Shown: positions 56,001-58,182 of the stretch, one piece after another
Numbering within the stretch: the first letter of the stretch is position 1
How the letters are laid out: each line of letters begins with the position of its first letter
Origin: Tridacna crocea
Lineage: Eukaryota; Mollusca; Bivalvia; Cardiida; Cardiidae
Assembly (NCBI GenBank): GCA_943736015.1
Contig: OX031069.1
Location: 23,255,235-23,319,234, forward strand
Reading direction: 5' to 3'
Length of the DNA stretch: 64,000 bases
Made by a program: the position numbers and the translations under genes
Notes under the pieces: model-generated
Databases searched by the model: none
Seen by the model: only the letters and a program-made list of their open reading frames with translations
What the model was told of the DNA's origin: nothing

Positions 56001-56367
56001 TTCCCTGAAATATATACGATATAACATTTATAGCCATGTCAGTTAAAGAAGCTTTGGAGTAACATAAAACACAACACCCATGTTAATCAAAGAAGCTTTG
56101 GAGTGGCGTAAAACCCAGCAGCGATCGTCTATATTTGTTTGTGTACTGAATTCATTTTATGTAGCGAAAACTATTGGGGCGAATTCATGACTAGTAACAA
56201 TTCGTGCAAATCTATCCTTAGGTTCGCTAGAGGTTTGGATGCACTAAAGAGGGTGTTGAGAGAATTTTGAGTATAAGATGCCAGGCGGAAGTTTTATGAA
56301 GTTTTAGCCATTTTTCTAGACGATTGATTAGTTTTTTTAGCACTATCACCTCTGGGTTGTCAGCCAT
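16896..56367 (-). CDS. UBA-UBX-leucine-rich-repeat protein, 20-exon gene
   Basis: Twenty exons on the minus strand join in consistent phase to 2646 nt (881 residues plus stop). Order: UBA (7-42), basic/coiled-coil region (about 120-185), UBX (216-296), Pro/Gly/Met-rich linker (297-440), charged helix ARERALQRAEARQAH, BC-box-like helix (473-483), then an LRR array (about 529-860) and an acidic tail (DDELEEAEMEV). Family knowledge: UBA domains bind ubiquitin and UBX domains bind the N-domain of the AAA ATPase p97/VCP, so a p97 adaptor that recruits ubiquitinated clients through the LRR is the natural inference. The first two domains resemble UBXN1, but I recall no UBX family with an LRR array. 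Weakest points: the first exon (18 nt) and the chance that two genes were merged, though phases at every junction argue against that. Length in genome 39.5 kb, nearly all intronic repeats. Confidence 0.88.
17146..17373 (-). mobile_element. TTAA-hairpin MITE
   Basis: Full copy, 66 bp upstream of the last UBX-LRR exon in transcript direction. Confidence 0.87.
17684..17898 (-). mobile_element. TTAA-hairpin MITE, second hairpin arm lost
   Basis: GAGAAAATACTGGTTACCAATG then directly TTTTCAAAAGC. Confidence 0.7.
17922..18354. mobile_element. second MITE family, copy split by a TTAA-hairpin MITE
   Basis: The left part ends near CAGCTTAATGCATCAAATAC; the right part resumes at AACCAACTTGATCATCAGG and ends GCATTAAGCCCCTTTTCC ... 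AAGCTCA. The 17966-18193 element interrupts it. Confidence 0.6.
17966..18193 (+). mobile_element. TTAA-hairpin MITE inserted in another MITE
   Basis: Interrupts the AATGCATCTG-family copy at 17922-18354. Confidence 0.8.
18870..19090. mobile_element. fold-back element (TTTATTTCATCGAGTGAACA)
   Basis: Arms 18876-18936 and 19015-19076 are inverted copies around GTGTTCACTCGATGAAATAA, bordered by a T tract and an A tract. A single related arm lies at 53727-53835. Confidence 0.65.
19628..19811. mobile_element. MITE with ends GCTCTAGATAAGAGGGAGT
   Basis: The inverse end is ACTCCCTCTATCTGGAGC. An inner palindrome CTCATTAGAATCGTCTC/GAGACGATTCTAATGAG is perfect over about 17 bp per arm. Confidence 0.7.
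20228..20446 (+). mobile_element. TTAA-hairpin MITE
   Basis: Left end eroded; TTAA shared with the next copy. Confidence 0.8.
20443..20672 (+). mobile_element. TTAA-hairpin MITE, CATAGATACTCATT subtype
   Basis: Ends CCCTTTACTCCATAGATAC and CATATGAGGTAAAGGGTTAA; loop-side core GCTCGTAACGAGC. Same subtype as 59373 and 61103. Confidence 0.88.
20783..20916 (-). CDS. UBX-LRR gene exon 19: LRRs
   Basis: LRKLLLSNTKITDVGM and LSNLEVLDLERTLITDKG, two clean repeats. Acceptor AATTTTCAG, donor CAAAG|GTATCT. Confidence 0.92.
20943..21135 (+). mobile_element. TTAA-hairpin MITE lacking the left hairpin arm
   Basis: AAGAAGCCTGTAACCAGC: deletion from the short arm to the loop. Confidence 0.82.
21134..21434 (+). 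mobile_element. two truncated TTAA-hairpin MITEs
   Basis: 21134-21265 (core CAGGATACCAGC, then cut) and 21271-21434 (hairpin shortened to AATGCTGGTAATTTTC). Confidence 0.6.
21693..21774 (-). CDS. UBX-LRR gene exon 18: LRR
   Basis: LHTLDLTNYIFVTDESMQYI. Of two tandem acceptors (TTTCAGATTTTCAG), only the upstream one keeps the frame. Donor GCAAG|GTAAGA. Confidence 0.86.
22028..22119 (-). mobile_element. TTAA-hairpin MITE remnant
   Basis: Diverged hairpin and short arm, sharing TTAA with the next. Confidence 0.5.
22116..22344 (-). mobile_element. TTAA-hairpin MITE
   Basis: Full copy; CACTGTGGG on the left, CCTACACTG on the right. Confidence 0.88.
22437..22530 (+). mobile_element. tRNA-like SINE head, diverged
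   Basis: GTGTAGGGTAGAGTGCCAGAC and GTTTAAATCCTGTG resemble diverged pol III boxes. Confidence 0.3.
22817..22888 (-). CDS. UBX-LRR gene exon 17: LRR
   Basis: LRLHTLGLPSRHTTTDAGIQ; 72 nt, phase 1 in and out. Acceptor TTTTTCAG, donor AACTA|GTAAGT. Confidence 0.87.
23434..23661 (+). mobile_element. TTAA-hairpin MITE
   Basis: Full copy with perfect CACTGTGGG/CCCACAGTG stem, 33 bp past the donor of UBX-LRR exon 16. Confidence 0.88.
23694..23868 (-). CDS. UBX-LRR gene exon 16: LRRs
   Basis: LPSLESLSVARTRILPESL and CPSLVSLNIANTERINGD. Acceptor TTTGCAG, donor GCAAG|GTATGC. A MITE ends about 30 bp past the donor. Confidence 0.92.
23883..24037 (+). mobile_element. AACTAGAGCTGTCA element, copy 1
   Basis: About 155 bp, starting AACTAGAGCTGTCATT and ending GGGGGTATAAT. 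Same family as 31510-31667. Confidence 0.7.
24060..24251. mobile_element. second MITE family (AATGCATCTG), complete copy
   Basis: Inverted ends TGAGCCCTGCTCTGTGG ... GCTTAATGCATCTGC and GATGCAATAAGCCCCCTTTT ... ATGGCTCA. Related pieces: 1197-1378, 14713-14940, 17922-18354, 50760-51029. Confidence 0.65.
24270..24499 (+). mobile_element. TTAA-hairpin MITE
   Basis: Full copy of the CCCATTACCACACAATCCC subtype with perfect hairpin. Confidence 0.9.
24632..24718 (-). mobile_element. TTAA-hairpin MITE fragment
   Basis: Right hairpin arm and short arm only. Confidence 0.6.
24890..25035 (+). repeat. mollusc-type repeat fragment
   Basis: Contains GTTTCATGAAACTC, GGACAGACAACTATAAAAC and TATATCCCTCC, resembling the tail of the AACAAGAG-type elements. 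Boundaries uncertain. Confidence 0.35.
25067..25260 (-). CDS. UBX-LRR gene exon 15: LRRs
   Basis: About two and a half repeats: LPNLVILNLEQTGFSDPGV, HITHLNLNRTGVTHAII, LRQLSLEDTQ. Acceptor GTCTTTCAG, donor ACTCAG|GTATTT. Confidence 0.92.
25512..25741 (+). mobile_element. TTAA-hairpin MITE
   Basis: Full copy, CCCTTTGCCAAACAATCCC start. Confidence 0.88.
26092..26296 (-). mobile_element. TTAA-hairpin MITE, hairpin partly deleted
   Basis: ATTGCTGGTCACCAGCATTT then a T run; shares TTAA with the next. Confidence 0.72.
26293..26521 (-). mobile_element. TTAA-hairpin MITE
   Basis: Full copy; stem begins AACGCTGTGGG. Confidence 0.9.
26523..26600 (-). mobile_element. tRNA-like SINE head
   Basis: The reverse complement reads GGGGTAGCTCAGTC and AGTTTGAATCTGG, diverged box A and box B. 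Confidence 0.35.
26644..26752 (+). mobile_element. TTAA-hairpin MITE, truncated
   Basis: Short arm and decayed hairpin. Confidence 0.5.
27056..27130 (-). CDS. UBX-LRR gene exon 14: LRR
   Basis: Reads LKKLKQLNLSGCRQLTNRC, exactly one repeat of 25 codons, phase 1 in and out. Acceptor TTTATAG, donor ATCTG|GTATG. Confidence 0.9.
27166..27386 (+). mobile_element. TTAA-hairpin MITE, ends eroded
   Basis: Hairpin clear; begins 36 bp upstream of UBX-LRR exon 14. Confidence 0.75.
27699..27904 (-). mobile_element. TTAA-hairpin MITE, hairpin mostly deleted
   Basis: AAAATGAGAAAATGGTGC then CTCACAATGTTTTC. Confidence 0.75.
27915..28056 (+). mobile_element. TTAA-hairpin MITE, right half
   Basis: Starts in the hairpin (GCAGCAATTTCTCC) and ends TTTGGGAAAGGGTTAA. 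Confidence 0.7.
28110..28339 (-). mobile_element. TTAA-hairpin MITE
   Basis: Full length; short-arm end decayed. Confidence 0.8.
28364..29684 (+). mobile_element. GGCC-hairpin element, copy 1 (1.3 kb)
   Basis: Starts AACAAGAGGGCCATGATGGC (hairpin GGGCC/GGCCC) and ends CTTCGGCCAGTGGAGCTAAAAA, read in parts, with hairpin CTGGCC/GGCCAG. The core is a serial array of diverged ~125-bp units (ACTTGTGACCCC ... TAGATAAAGC). A GACG/CACG microsatellite lies at 29565-29632. Nearly identical to the copy at 37887. Confidence 0.85.
29565..29632 (+). repeat. GACG/CACG microsatellite
   Basis: ACGCACGCACGGACGG-type units near the 3' end of a mobile element. Confidence 0.9.
29799..30026 (+). mobile_element. 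TTAA-hairpin MITE, GCTC loop subtype
   Basis: GAAATTGCTCATAACGGGC; ends 12 bp from the donor of UBX-LRR exon 13. Confidence 0.82.
30038..30114 (-). CDS. UBX-LRR gene exon 13: LRR
   Basis: Reads LHKNLSHLSLAACTLITDAG, a cysteine-containing LRR. Acceptor ATTTACAG, donor ATCAG|GTAAAA. Confidence 0.88.
30153..30379 (+). mobile_element. TTAA-hairpin MITE
   Basis: Full copy, 39 bp upstream of UBX-LRR exon 13. Confidence 0.85.
30456..30540 (-). mobile_element. TTAA-hairpin MITE remnant
   Basis: GTAGAAAACATTGTGGGAAA joined to CCCAGCATTTTCTTC. Confidence 0.5.
30956..31147 (-). mobile_element. TTAA-hairpin MITE lacking the left hairpin arm
   Basis: GAAATAGTCACCAGCATTTTC. Confidence 0.75.
31317..31382 (-). 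CDS. UBX-LRR gene exon 12: LRR
   Basis: Reads YLRQLILDTYPYTTNELLHA, the first clear LRR strand. Acceptor TTTACAG, donor GTAAG|GTAAGT. Confidence 0.85.
31510..31667 (+). mobile_element. AACTAGAGCTGTCA element, copy 2
   Basis: Starts AACTAGAGCTGTCAC with small hairpin GTCAC/GTGAC and ends CAGAGGTATAAAT. Contains GACGG-type repeats. About 130 bp from UBX-LRR exon 12. Confidence 0.7.
31941..32169 (+). mobile_element. TTAA-hairpin MITE
   Basis: Full copy inserted in an older MITE long-arm piece (AAGCATTTGGAGACGACAAA). Confidence 0.88.
32189..32341 (+). mobile_element. TTAA-hairpin MITE, right half
   Basis: Ends GTGGTAAAGAGTTA, eight bases before the UBX-LRR exon 11 edge. Confidence 0.65.
32349..32604 (-). 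CDS. UBX-LRR gene exon 11: helical region with BC-box-like motif
   Basis: Starts LQRAEARQAHPYR; then PKLVSNCLKHIAHRL, where L475, C479 and I483 fit the spacing L-x3-C-x3-I of Elongin C-binding boxes, followed by LAGISEEMAQIILNYLI. This layout before an LRR array recalls ZYG11-type receptors. Acceptor TTTTCCAG, donor TGTG|GTAAGG directly beside a MITE remnant. Confidence 0.88.
32761..32973 (-). mobile_element. TTAA-hairpin MITE, old
   Basis: Hairpin decayed to ACTTGCCTGTAGCCAGGG. Confidence 0.65.
32988..33207 (+). mobile_element. TTAA-hairpin MITE
   Basis: Left end eroded; hairpin CTGGTAACCAACATT. Confidence 0.8.
33376..33503 (-). mobile_element. TTAA-hairpin MITE, truncated by the next copy
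   Basis: Long arm and part of the left hairpin arm (AGGAGAAAATGCTTGC). Confidence 0.65.
33504..33732 (-). mobile_element. TTAA-hairpin MITE
   Basis: Full copy with perfect hairpin. Confidence 0.87.
33760..33987 (-). mobile_element. TTAA-hairpin MITE
   Basis: Full copy; ends GCTAAAGAGTTA. Confidence 0.85.
34070..34219 (-). CDS. UBX-LRR gene exon 10: linker and start of charged helix
   Basis: DQIPDMFGMQVGPGHQPVFG, then EEAEGLRQARERA, a charged helix continuing into the next exon. Acceptor GTTCTAG; the donor GCAT|GTTAGT is fixed by phase with exon 11. Confidence 0.83.
34681..34910 (+). mobile_element. TTAA-hairpin MITE
   Basis: Full copy; last TTAA shared with the next. Confidence 0.9.
34907..35134 (+). 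mobile_element. TTAA-hairpin MITE
   Basis: Full copy in the same orientation as its neighbour. Confidence 0.9.
35195..35285 (+). mobile_element. 5' fragment of a fifth AACAAGAG family
   Basis: Reads AACAAGAGCACCACATGGGG then TTGGCAATACCCCGCTG (small hairpin GGGGT/ACCCC). Only the 5' end was recognised. Confidence 0.4.
35321..35545 (-). mobile_element. TTAA-hairpin MITE
   Basis: Full copy; core CTGGTTATCAG. Confidence 0.88.
35634..36881 (+). mobile_element. 156-bp-repeat element, copy 1 (seven units)
   Basis: Starts AACAAGAGCGGCAAATTGTC and ends with hairpin CCCGTC/GACGGG then GCGTATAAAAA. CGGACAAAATT marks units at 35701, 35857, 36013, 36169, 36325, 36481 and 36637, and the end boundary is at 36793: seven exact steps of 156. 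Confidence 0.88.
36988..37135 (+). mobile_element. TTAA-hairpin MITE, truncated
   Basis: Short arm and diverged hairpin (AATGGTGGAAACCAGC). Confidence 0.6.
37136..37886. other. intron stretch with no recognised feature
   Basis: No hairpin MITE, exon or end signature seen. Repeated AAACGAAAGTAAAA at 37472-37505. Confidence 0.35.
37887..39169 (+). mobile_element. GGCC-hairpin element, copy 2
   Basis: Same ends and core as the element at 28364; the difference in length is mainly a shorter GACG repeat. High identity suggests recent movement. Confidence 0.85.
39539..39795. mobile_element. Mutator-like MITE, ~60-bp inverted repeats, 10-bp target duplication
   Basis: AGGGAATACC lies at 39529-39538 and 39796-39805. 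Ends read ATCCTCGGATACCCCGGGGT and inverse, with about 60 bp of near-identical arms. The interior has no coding capacity. Confidence 0.78.
40161..40229 (+). mobile_element. TTAA-hairpin MITE, left part of a split copy
   Basis: Short arm and hairpin up to GGAAAAGGA; resumes at 42528 after a 2.3-kb insertion. Confidence 0.82.
40229..42529 (+). mobile_element. GCTCACCTGA element, copy 2 (2.3 kb, about 9 core units)
   Basis: Same ends as the element at 13684. AGCCCCCATT marks core units at 40445, 40611, 41000, 41166, 41332, 41498, 41661, 41817, 41973 and 42139, mostly 166 bp apart, with two 156-bp steps. A second 5' head at 40733 shows one copy joined to or inserted in another. Inserted in the hairpin arm of a TTAA-hairpin MITE. 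Confidence 0.85.
42528..42677 (+). mobile_element. TTAA-hairpin MITE, right part of a split copy
   Basis: Resumes at AATGCTGAAAACCAGC and continues through the long arm to GATAAAGAGTT. Confidence 0.82.
42716..43348 (+). mobile_element. 156-bp-repeat element, copy 2 (three units)
   Basis: Same ends as the element at 35634. Unit marks at 42784, 42940, 43096 and boundary 43252, again 156 apart. Ends 17 bp from the donor of UBX-LRR exon 9. Confidence 0.88.
43366..43509 (-). CDS. UBX-LRR gene exon 9: acidic and Gly/Pro/Met-rich linker
   Basis: Begins ESDDMSDDEGEPN and ends GGGGMNFPPPPGNLM. Acceptor CACTACAG, donor AATGG|GTAATT. A 156-bp-repeat mobile element ends 17 bp beyond the donor. Confidence 0.85.
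43510..44075. other. intron stretch, possible diverged inverted repeat
   Basis: GTTCTGAACATG-type words occur in both halves (TTCGGAACACTG near 43655, GTTCCGGAAG-like near 43985 in reverse) and TTATTCCTTT/AAAGGAATA frame it. Too diverged to call an element; it truncates the MITE at 44076. Confidence 0.3.
43844..43860 (+). repeat. CT microsatellite
   Basis: A run of CT dinucleotides. Confidence 0.8.
44076..44171 (-). mobile_element. TTAA-hairpin MITE, right half
   Basis: GGTTACCAGCATTTTCTCC through short arm to GGTAAAGGGTTAA. Confidence 0.75.
44229..44375 (-). CDS. UBX-LRR gene exon 8: Pro-rich linker
   Basis: 49 codons, disordered in appearance (MHPRYPNSGPTPVPPSPVEE). Acceptor TTTTTCAG, donor AATG|GTAGGC, phase 1 in and out. 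Confidence 0.85.
44487..44701 (-). mobile_element. TTAA-hairpin MITE
   Basis: Long arm diverged; hairpin clear; starts 112 bp upstream of UBX-LRR exon 8. Confidence 0.8.
45211..45470 (-). mobile_element. TTAA-hairpin MITE with TTAGGG insertion
   Basis: Otherwise a normal copy with the CACTGTG/CACAGTG stem. Confidence 0.85.
45315..45340 (+). repeat. interstitial TTAGGG repeat
   Basis: Four and a half GGTTAG units inside the long arm of a TTAA-hairpin MITE, where other copies read only GGGAAGGGTAGAAAAC. Confidence 0.9.
45640..46216 (+). pseudogene. broken mariner-type transposase, N-terminal HTH part
   Basis: An open frame at 45809-46090 reaches a TGA, and the same frame continues to 46218. 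Around the stop it reads TSTEVLRHVVTRDRYITVKD and, after it, YGTVQRILTDNWNMRKISIR, the second helix-turn-helix typical of mariner/Mos1-like transposases (compare 'VHRIL...LGMRKV'). No catalytic domain follows, so this is a truncated relic. Confidence 0.6.
46444..46713. mobile_element. MITE with long inverted repeats (TATGGAGTGCAACACGCG)
   Basis: Ends are TATATGGAGTGCAACACGCG and its inverse, with arms continuing through CATTTGCGTAAAGTG. A middle palindrome is built on GCGCAGGCTAATCCG. Possible TA target duplication. Confidence 0.75.
46785..47112 (+). mobile_element. GGCC-hairpin element, decayed remnant
   Basis: Begins ACAAGAAATTTTTAAAGCCA then TGATGGTCCTG, and ends AGCCATGACATAAGCAAGC ... 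GGTGGAGCTAA. The core is mostly lost. Confidence 0.5.
47291..47519 (+). mobile_element. TTAA-hairpin MITE
   Basis: Full copy with CACTGTGGG/CCCACAGTA. Confidence 0.88.
47706..47829 (-). CDS. UBX-LRR gene exon 7: second half of UBX
   Basis: PFPHHEFTEQEMSCSLEDLK then LTPTGSLVIQKK: the FP loop that inserts in p97, and the closing beta strand. The usual FPR has become FPH. Acceptor ATTTTCAG, donor AACAG|GTACC; ends in phase 1. Confidence 0.93.
47935..48030 (+). mobile_element. tRNA-like SINE head
   Basis: TTGGCTCAGTGGTTAGG and GAGTTCGAATCCCGC are good box A and box B. The acceptor stem does not pair, so this is not a working tRNA. Confidence 0.5.
48333..48560 (+). mobile_element. TTAA-hairpin MITE
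   Basis: Full copy; core GCCGGTAACCAGC; TTAA shared with the next. Confidence 0.9.
48557..48757 (-). mobile_element. TTAA-hairpin MITE
   Basis: Short arm shortened; tail-to-tail with the previous copy at one TTAA. Confidence 0.85.
49126..49353 (+). mobile_element. TTAA-hairpin MITE
   Basis: Full copy; core CTGGTGGCCAG. Confidence 0.88.
49439..49657 (+). mobile_element. TTAA-hairpin MITE
   Basis: Full copy with perfect inner hairpin. Confidence 0.88.
49980..50099 (-). CDS. UBX-LRR gene exon 6: first half of UBX
   Basis: Forty codons. IRFPDGHSLRQSF gives the conserved R..dG of the first beta strand, and LLEVWNFIQ is the UBX helix (residues 216-255). Acceptor TTTGTAG, donor ATACAG|GTAAGG. 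Confidence 0.93.
50195..50350 (-). mobile_element. SINE tail remnant in reverse
   Basis: The reverse complement has ACCAGTGGGAAGAACTGGTG and a downstream stretch like that at 61346-61535. Confidence 0.35.
50401..50634 (-). mobile_element. TTAA-hairpin MITE
   Basis: Full copy; small duplication AATAGAATGAAAG before the hairpin. Confidence 0.88.
50760..51029. mobile_element. second MITE family, copy beside UBX-LRR exon 5
   Basis: The right end GCATTAAGCTCCCTTTTCAC ... GAGCATAGCTCTAAA stops 11 bp before the exon edge, just outside the splice donor. The left end is less clear. Confidence 0.5.
51041..51220 (-). CDS. UBX-LRR gene exon 5: pre-UBX helix and linker
   Basis: Sixty codons beginning DHARVLKEIAADREKKKLL, close to the 'R..LEQIA.DR.EK' helix that precedes UBX in UBXN1-like proteins, then a Pro/Val/Ser linker. 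Acceptor AAAATAG, donor CTGCAG|GTATTG. A MITE end (51029) lies about 10 bp past the donor. Confidence 0.9.
51351..51530 (+). mobile_element. TTAA-hairpin MITE, old
   Basis: Hairpin shortened to GAGAAATCCAGATTTTTCTCC. Confidence 0.55.
51780..51912 (+). mobile_element. TTAA-hairpin MITE remnant
   Basis: Core ACTGGTGATCACCTGC. Confidence 0.5.
51909..52137 (+). mobile_element. TTAA-hairpin MITE
   Basis: Full copy with paired stem change GTGAGACAAGG/CCTTTTCTCAC. Confidence 0.88.
52140..52235 (+). mobile_element. TTAA-hairpin MITE, long-arm remnant
   Basis: TTTAGACAAGCCTGAATTTC ... GGTATGCAGTTAA. Confidence 0.5.
52349..52612 (-). CDS. UBX-LRR gene exon 4: Ser-rich linker and basic coiled coil
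   Basis: 88 codons. A Ser/Thr-rich stretch is followed by QRKQKEGFEQKKRDEAKRKA and LLEKKRQKE, a charged helix like that before the UBX domain of UBXN1-type proteins. Acceptor CCTTTCAG, donor AAAGAG|GTATTT. Confidence 0.88.
52633..52853 (+). mobile_element. TTAA-hairpin MITE, diverged
   Basis: Core ATGCTGGTTTCTGGCAT; lies just upstream of UBX-LRR exon 4. Confidence 0.72.
52902..53034 (+). mobile_element. TTAA-hairpin MITE lacking the hairpin
   Basis: TTAACACGTAATCC ... GTACAGGGTTAA; arms joined without the stem. Confidence 0.65.
53031..53128 (-). mobile_element. TTAA-hairpin MITE, truncated
   Basis: Starts TTAACCATTTACCAGACAAC, long arm only. Confidence 0.55.
53127..53232 (+). mobile_element. 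TTAA-hairpin MITE lacking the hairpin
   Basis: 106 bp; TTAACTCATTACCACACAAT ... TATTTTGTCGTTAA. Confidence 0.7.
53229..53503 (-). mobile_element. TTAA-hairpin MITE with ~50-bp internal duplication
   Basis: The segment AAACATTGAAATTTG ... CTTGGAAGGGTA occurs twice in the long arm. Confidence 0.85.
53537..53880. mobile_element. nested MITE cluster
   Basis: 53537-53694 is a MITE with ends CCAGGGTCCA/TGGACCCTGG. After it come ACATAGGGTTTAGTGGAG (middle of the 19628-type MITE), a fold-back arm (53727-53835) and CACTCCCTCTATCCAGAGC (end of the 19628-type MITE). At least three families are stacked. Confidence 0.55.
53946..54021 (-). CDS. UBX-LRR gene exon 3: end of UBA and linker
   Basis: Completes W-L of the UBA helix, then GKPGFKQQPVLDQTSPSLRL. 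Acceptor ATTACAG, donor AGACAG|GTAAATG; ends in phase 0. Confidence 0.85.
54071..54317. mobile_element. TTAA-hairpin MITE, rearranged
   Basis: Short arm and left hairpin arm (+) joined to a long arm in the opposite order, each with half a hairpin: a two-copy chimera. Confidence 0.65.
54363..54586 (+). mobile_element. TTAA-hairpin MITE
   Basis: Full copy; core CTGGTAACCAGCC. Confidence 0.85.
54634..54861 (+). mobile_element. TTAA-hairpin MITE
   Basis: Full length; right hairpin arm diverged (CATTTTCCCC). Confidence 0.82.
54938..55010 (+). mobile_element. TTAA-hairpin MITE, short-arm remnant
   Basis: CCCTTTCCCACATAATGTTG only. Confidence 0.4.
55237..55620 (+). repeat. tandem duplication (237 bp) carrying two tRNA-like genes
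   Basis: GTTGTGATATACGACGTTGG recurs exactly 237 bp later. tRNA-like sequences at 55285-55358 and 55522-55595 have a good acceptor stem (GCCCGGC/GTCGGGC), D arm (GCTCAGTTGGTAGAGC) and T arm (TTCGAGTCCC), but the anticodon stem pairs for only three bases (CGG/CCG). Likely the head of a tRNA-derived SINE. Confidence 0.65.
55640..55814 (+). mobile_element. TTAA-hairpin MITE, left end lost
   Basis: Hairpin and long arm; ends GTGGTAAAAGGTTAA, about 85 bp from the UBA exon. Confidence 0.78.
55898..56004 (-). CDS. UBX-LRR gene exon 2: UBA domain
   Basis: Reads DDLIVHLMSMGF and then AVSFGKLTVEAAVEW: the MGF loop (residues 18-20) and the C-terminal helix ending in EAAVEWL are classic UBA features. 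Acceptor ATATTTCAG, donor GAGTG|GTAAC; the tryptophan codon is split over the intron. Confidence 0.9.
56350..56367 (-). CDS. UBX-LRR gene exon 1 (start codon, MADNPE)
   Basis: ATGGCTGACAACCCAGAG then donor GTGATAG; preceded by a CAA repeat (ACAACAACAACA) as 5' UTR. It joins in phase 0 to the UBA exon, and the total coding length becomes an exact multiple of three. An alternative first exon further upstream cannot be excluded. Confidence 0.5.
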
Positions 56368-56369
56368 TG

Positions 56370-56980
56370 TTGTTGTTGTTGTTGATAAATAATTTCCTCC
56401 TATGGCTTTTCGAGGAGCAGTATTATGTTGTTACACTTTTAAATTTAAACACGTTTGAACGCTTTTTAAACTTTAATGAGTTTAAATTTTACAGTGTGAC
56501 AACATAGTGCCTCCTTGACCCAAGGATATTTTTTTCTTTTTTATCTTTTCTCGTTTATTTTTTCCTTTATCCAAACCGCAAAACTGCGAAAAAAAATAAC
56601 ATTTTGAAACATAATGATCAATATGTAAAATTAACTCAATTTAAGTCCGCTTGAAGTTCGTCAGAGAAATTTTTAATAGGTTACTAGCTGCAAAAAGGGA
56701 CTTGCAAAAAGATAAAGTTAGATAATATTTTTGTTTCTATAAATATTGTTTGAATTTTCTTTTATTTATGAATTGTACTTCAAAGTGGGTCAATTTACAA
56801 AGTGAAAGTAGACTACATGAGGATGAATTGAAACGTGGGTTCCAATTAAATTCCGTGTCATGTCAGACAGAAGCGAGATTCCATGGTAATACTTTAGATT
56901 GTTATTCATGATGGTGTATGGACGGCTATCTAGCCTTTAAGATTCAAACACTTTGGGCATTTTTTGTAATATCACTAGTT
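56370..56980. other. upstream region of the UBX-LRR gene
   Basis: Holds the CAA-rich 5' UTR and presumably the promoter; also an inverted pair AGTGTGACAACATA/TATGTTGTTACACT near 56424-56510. No TATA box can be singled out in this AT-rich DNA. Confidence 0.3.
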
Positions 56981-57352
56981 TTCGCGATGGCAGTGGCTAG
57001 AGATACGGTACCGTACCTCTAGCCTATATTAAAGAAATGGCTAGAGATACGGTACCGTACCTCTAGCCCCGGAGTCTAAAGATACGGTACCGTATCTTTA
57101 GTCATTCCTTATGATATAGGCTAGAGGTACGGTATTTGTAGATACATGTAAGAAATTATAAATTTACCTCAGTTTTGATTATTATCGTTATTAGTATGTA
57201 TTTGCAGTAATTGATCGGCATCAAAGGACAGAAACTCATCAAGTTGCAGTGTGCGAATGTGCACTTATGAGCGAAAATAAAAATTGCGTTGATTATTAGG
57301 TGAACTTGATTACTTAACCCAGGGATTCTATATAACATATGTATTATCCCTG

Positions 57353-57540
57353 CTTATCCCTTTCTCAAAAGACAAATTTTACACTCAAAGAATTTGTAAA
57401 CAATTTAAATTTTGATGAAAAATGGTGGAAAATGGTCATCCAAAAGGGTAGAAAACACTGTTGGAAAATGAGAAATTAGCATTTTCTCTTTTTCCTACAG
57501 TGTTTTCAAAGGACATGTACTGCATGTAGGAAAGCAATCA
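57353..57540 (-). mobile_element. TTAA-hairpin MITE inside the fold-back element
   Basis: Old copy; hairpin TGAGAAATTAGCATTTTCTC. Confidence 0.6.
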
Positions 57541-57645
57541 GTGGCTTAGAAAGAATATTGTGCCGAGTACTGGTTATAAAAACTAGAGGAAAGCATGAAT
57601 AAGTACTGAAATACTGTTGAAAACGGCGTTAAACACCATTCATTC
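57510..57645 (+). mobile_element. SINE tail fragment
   Basis: GAAAGCAATCAGTGGCTTAG ... GAAATACTGTTGAAAACGGC, the 3' part of the same SINE type as 57682-57921. Confidence 0.45.
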
Positions 57646-57681
57646 AATCAAATTCCTAAAGTTATTTACAACCATGTGCAG

Positions 57682-57921
57682 GCCTAGCCCCATAGCTCAG
57701 TCGGTATAGCGTACCGGAACTGAGAACAGGAGATCGCCGTTCGATCCACGGCTCGGCTAATAAACTTTCCGAGGATTGATGACAGTCATTGCGACAGGGT
57801 TCATTTCTCTCTCACTGCTGTCCAGTGTTTCGACGATAGTTATGTGGGAAAGCAGCCAGTGGCTTGGAAAGAATATTGTGCGGAGAACTGGTTAAAAGAA
57901 CTCATTGTTCACATTATTTTT
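57682..57921 (+). mobile_element. tRNA-headed SINE
   Basis: The head GCCTAGC...GCTCGGC has box A (TAGCTCAGTCGG) and box B (GTTCGATCC). The body ends CAGTGGCTTGGAAAGAATAT then GAACTGGTTAAAAGAA. Lies inside the fold-back element at 56989. Confidence 0.6.
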
Positions 57922-58135
57922 TGGCCTTAATGTTTGCAATAAATATTTATATATAATTCATGCCGTAAAATTCTGCTTCTACCATACATAAGCAATAGCC
58001 CACACCAAATTTCAGTTCGAATCGTGTTTACCGGACCCGAACCTAAACACGCAGCTCTATCCACCGCTCCCAACCCAAGAGTAGATAAATAAATGCATAG
58101 ATAAAATAACTTAATAAGTATAAATAGATGGATGG

Positions 58136-58136
<1 letters not shown>

Positions 58137-58171
<35 letters not shown>

Positions 58172-58182
58172 TAGATAGATAA
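58137..58182 (+). repeat. GACA/GATA microsatellite
   Basis: About nine GACA units then GATA units, inside the fold-back element. Confidence 0.9.
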
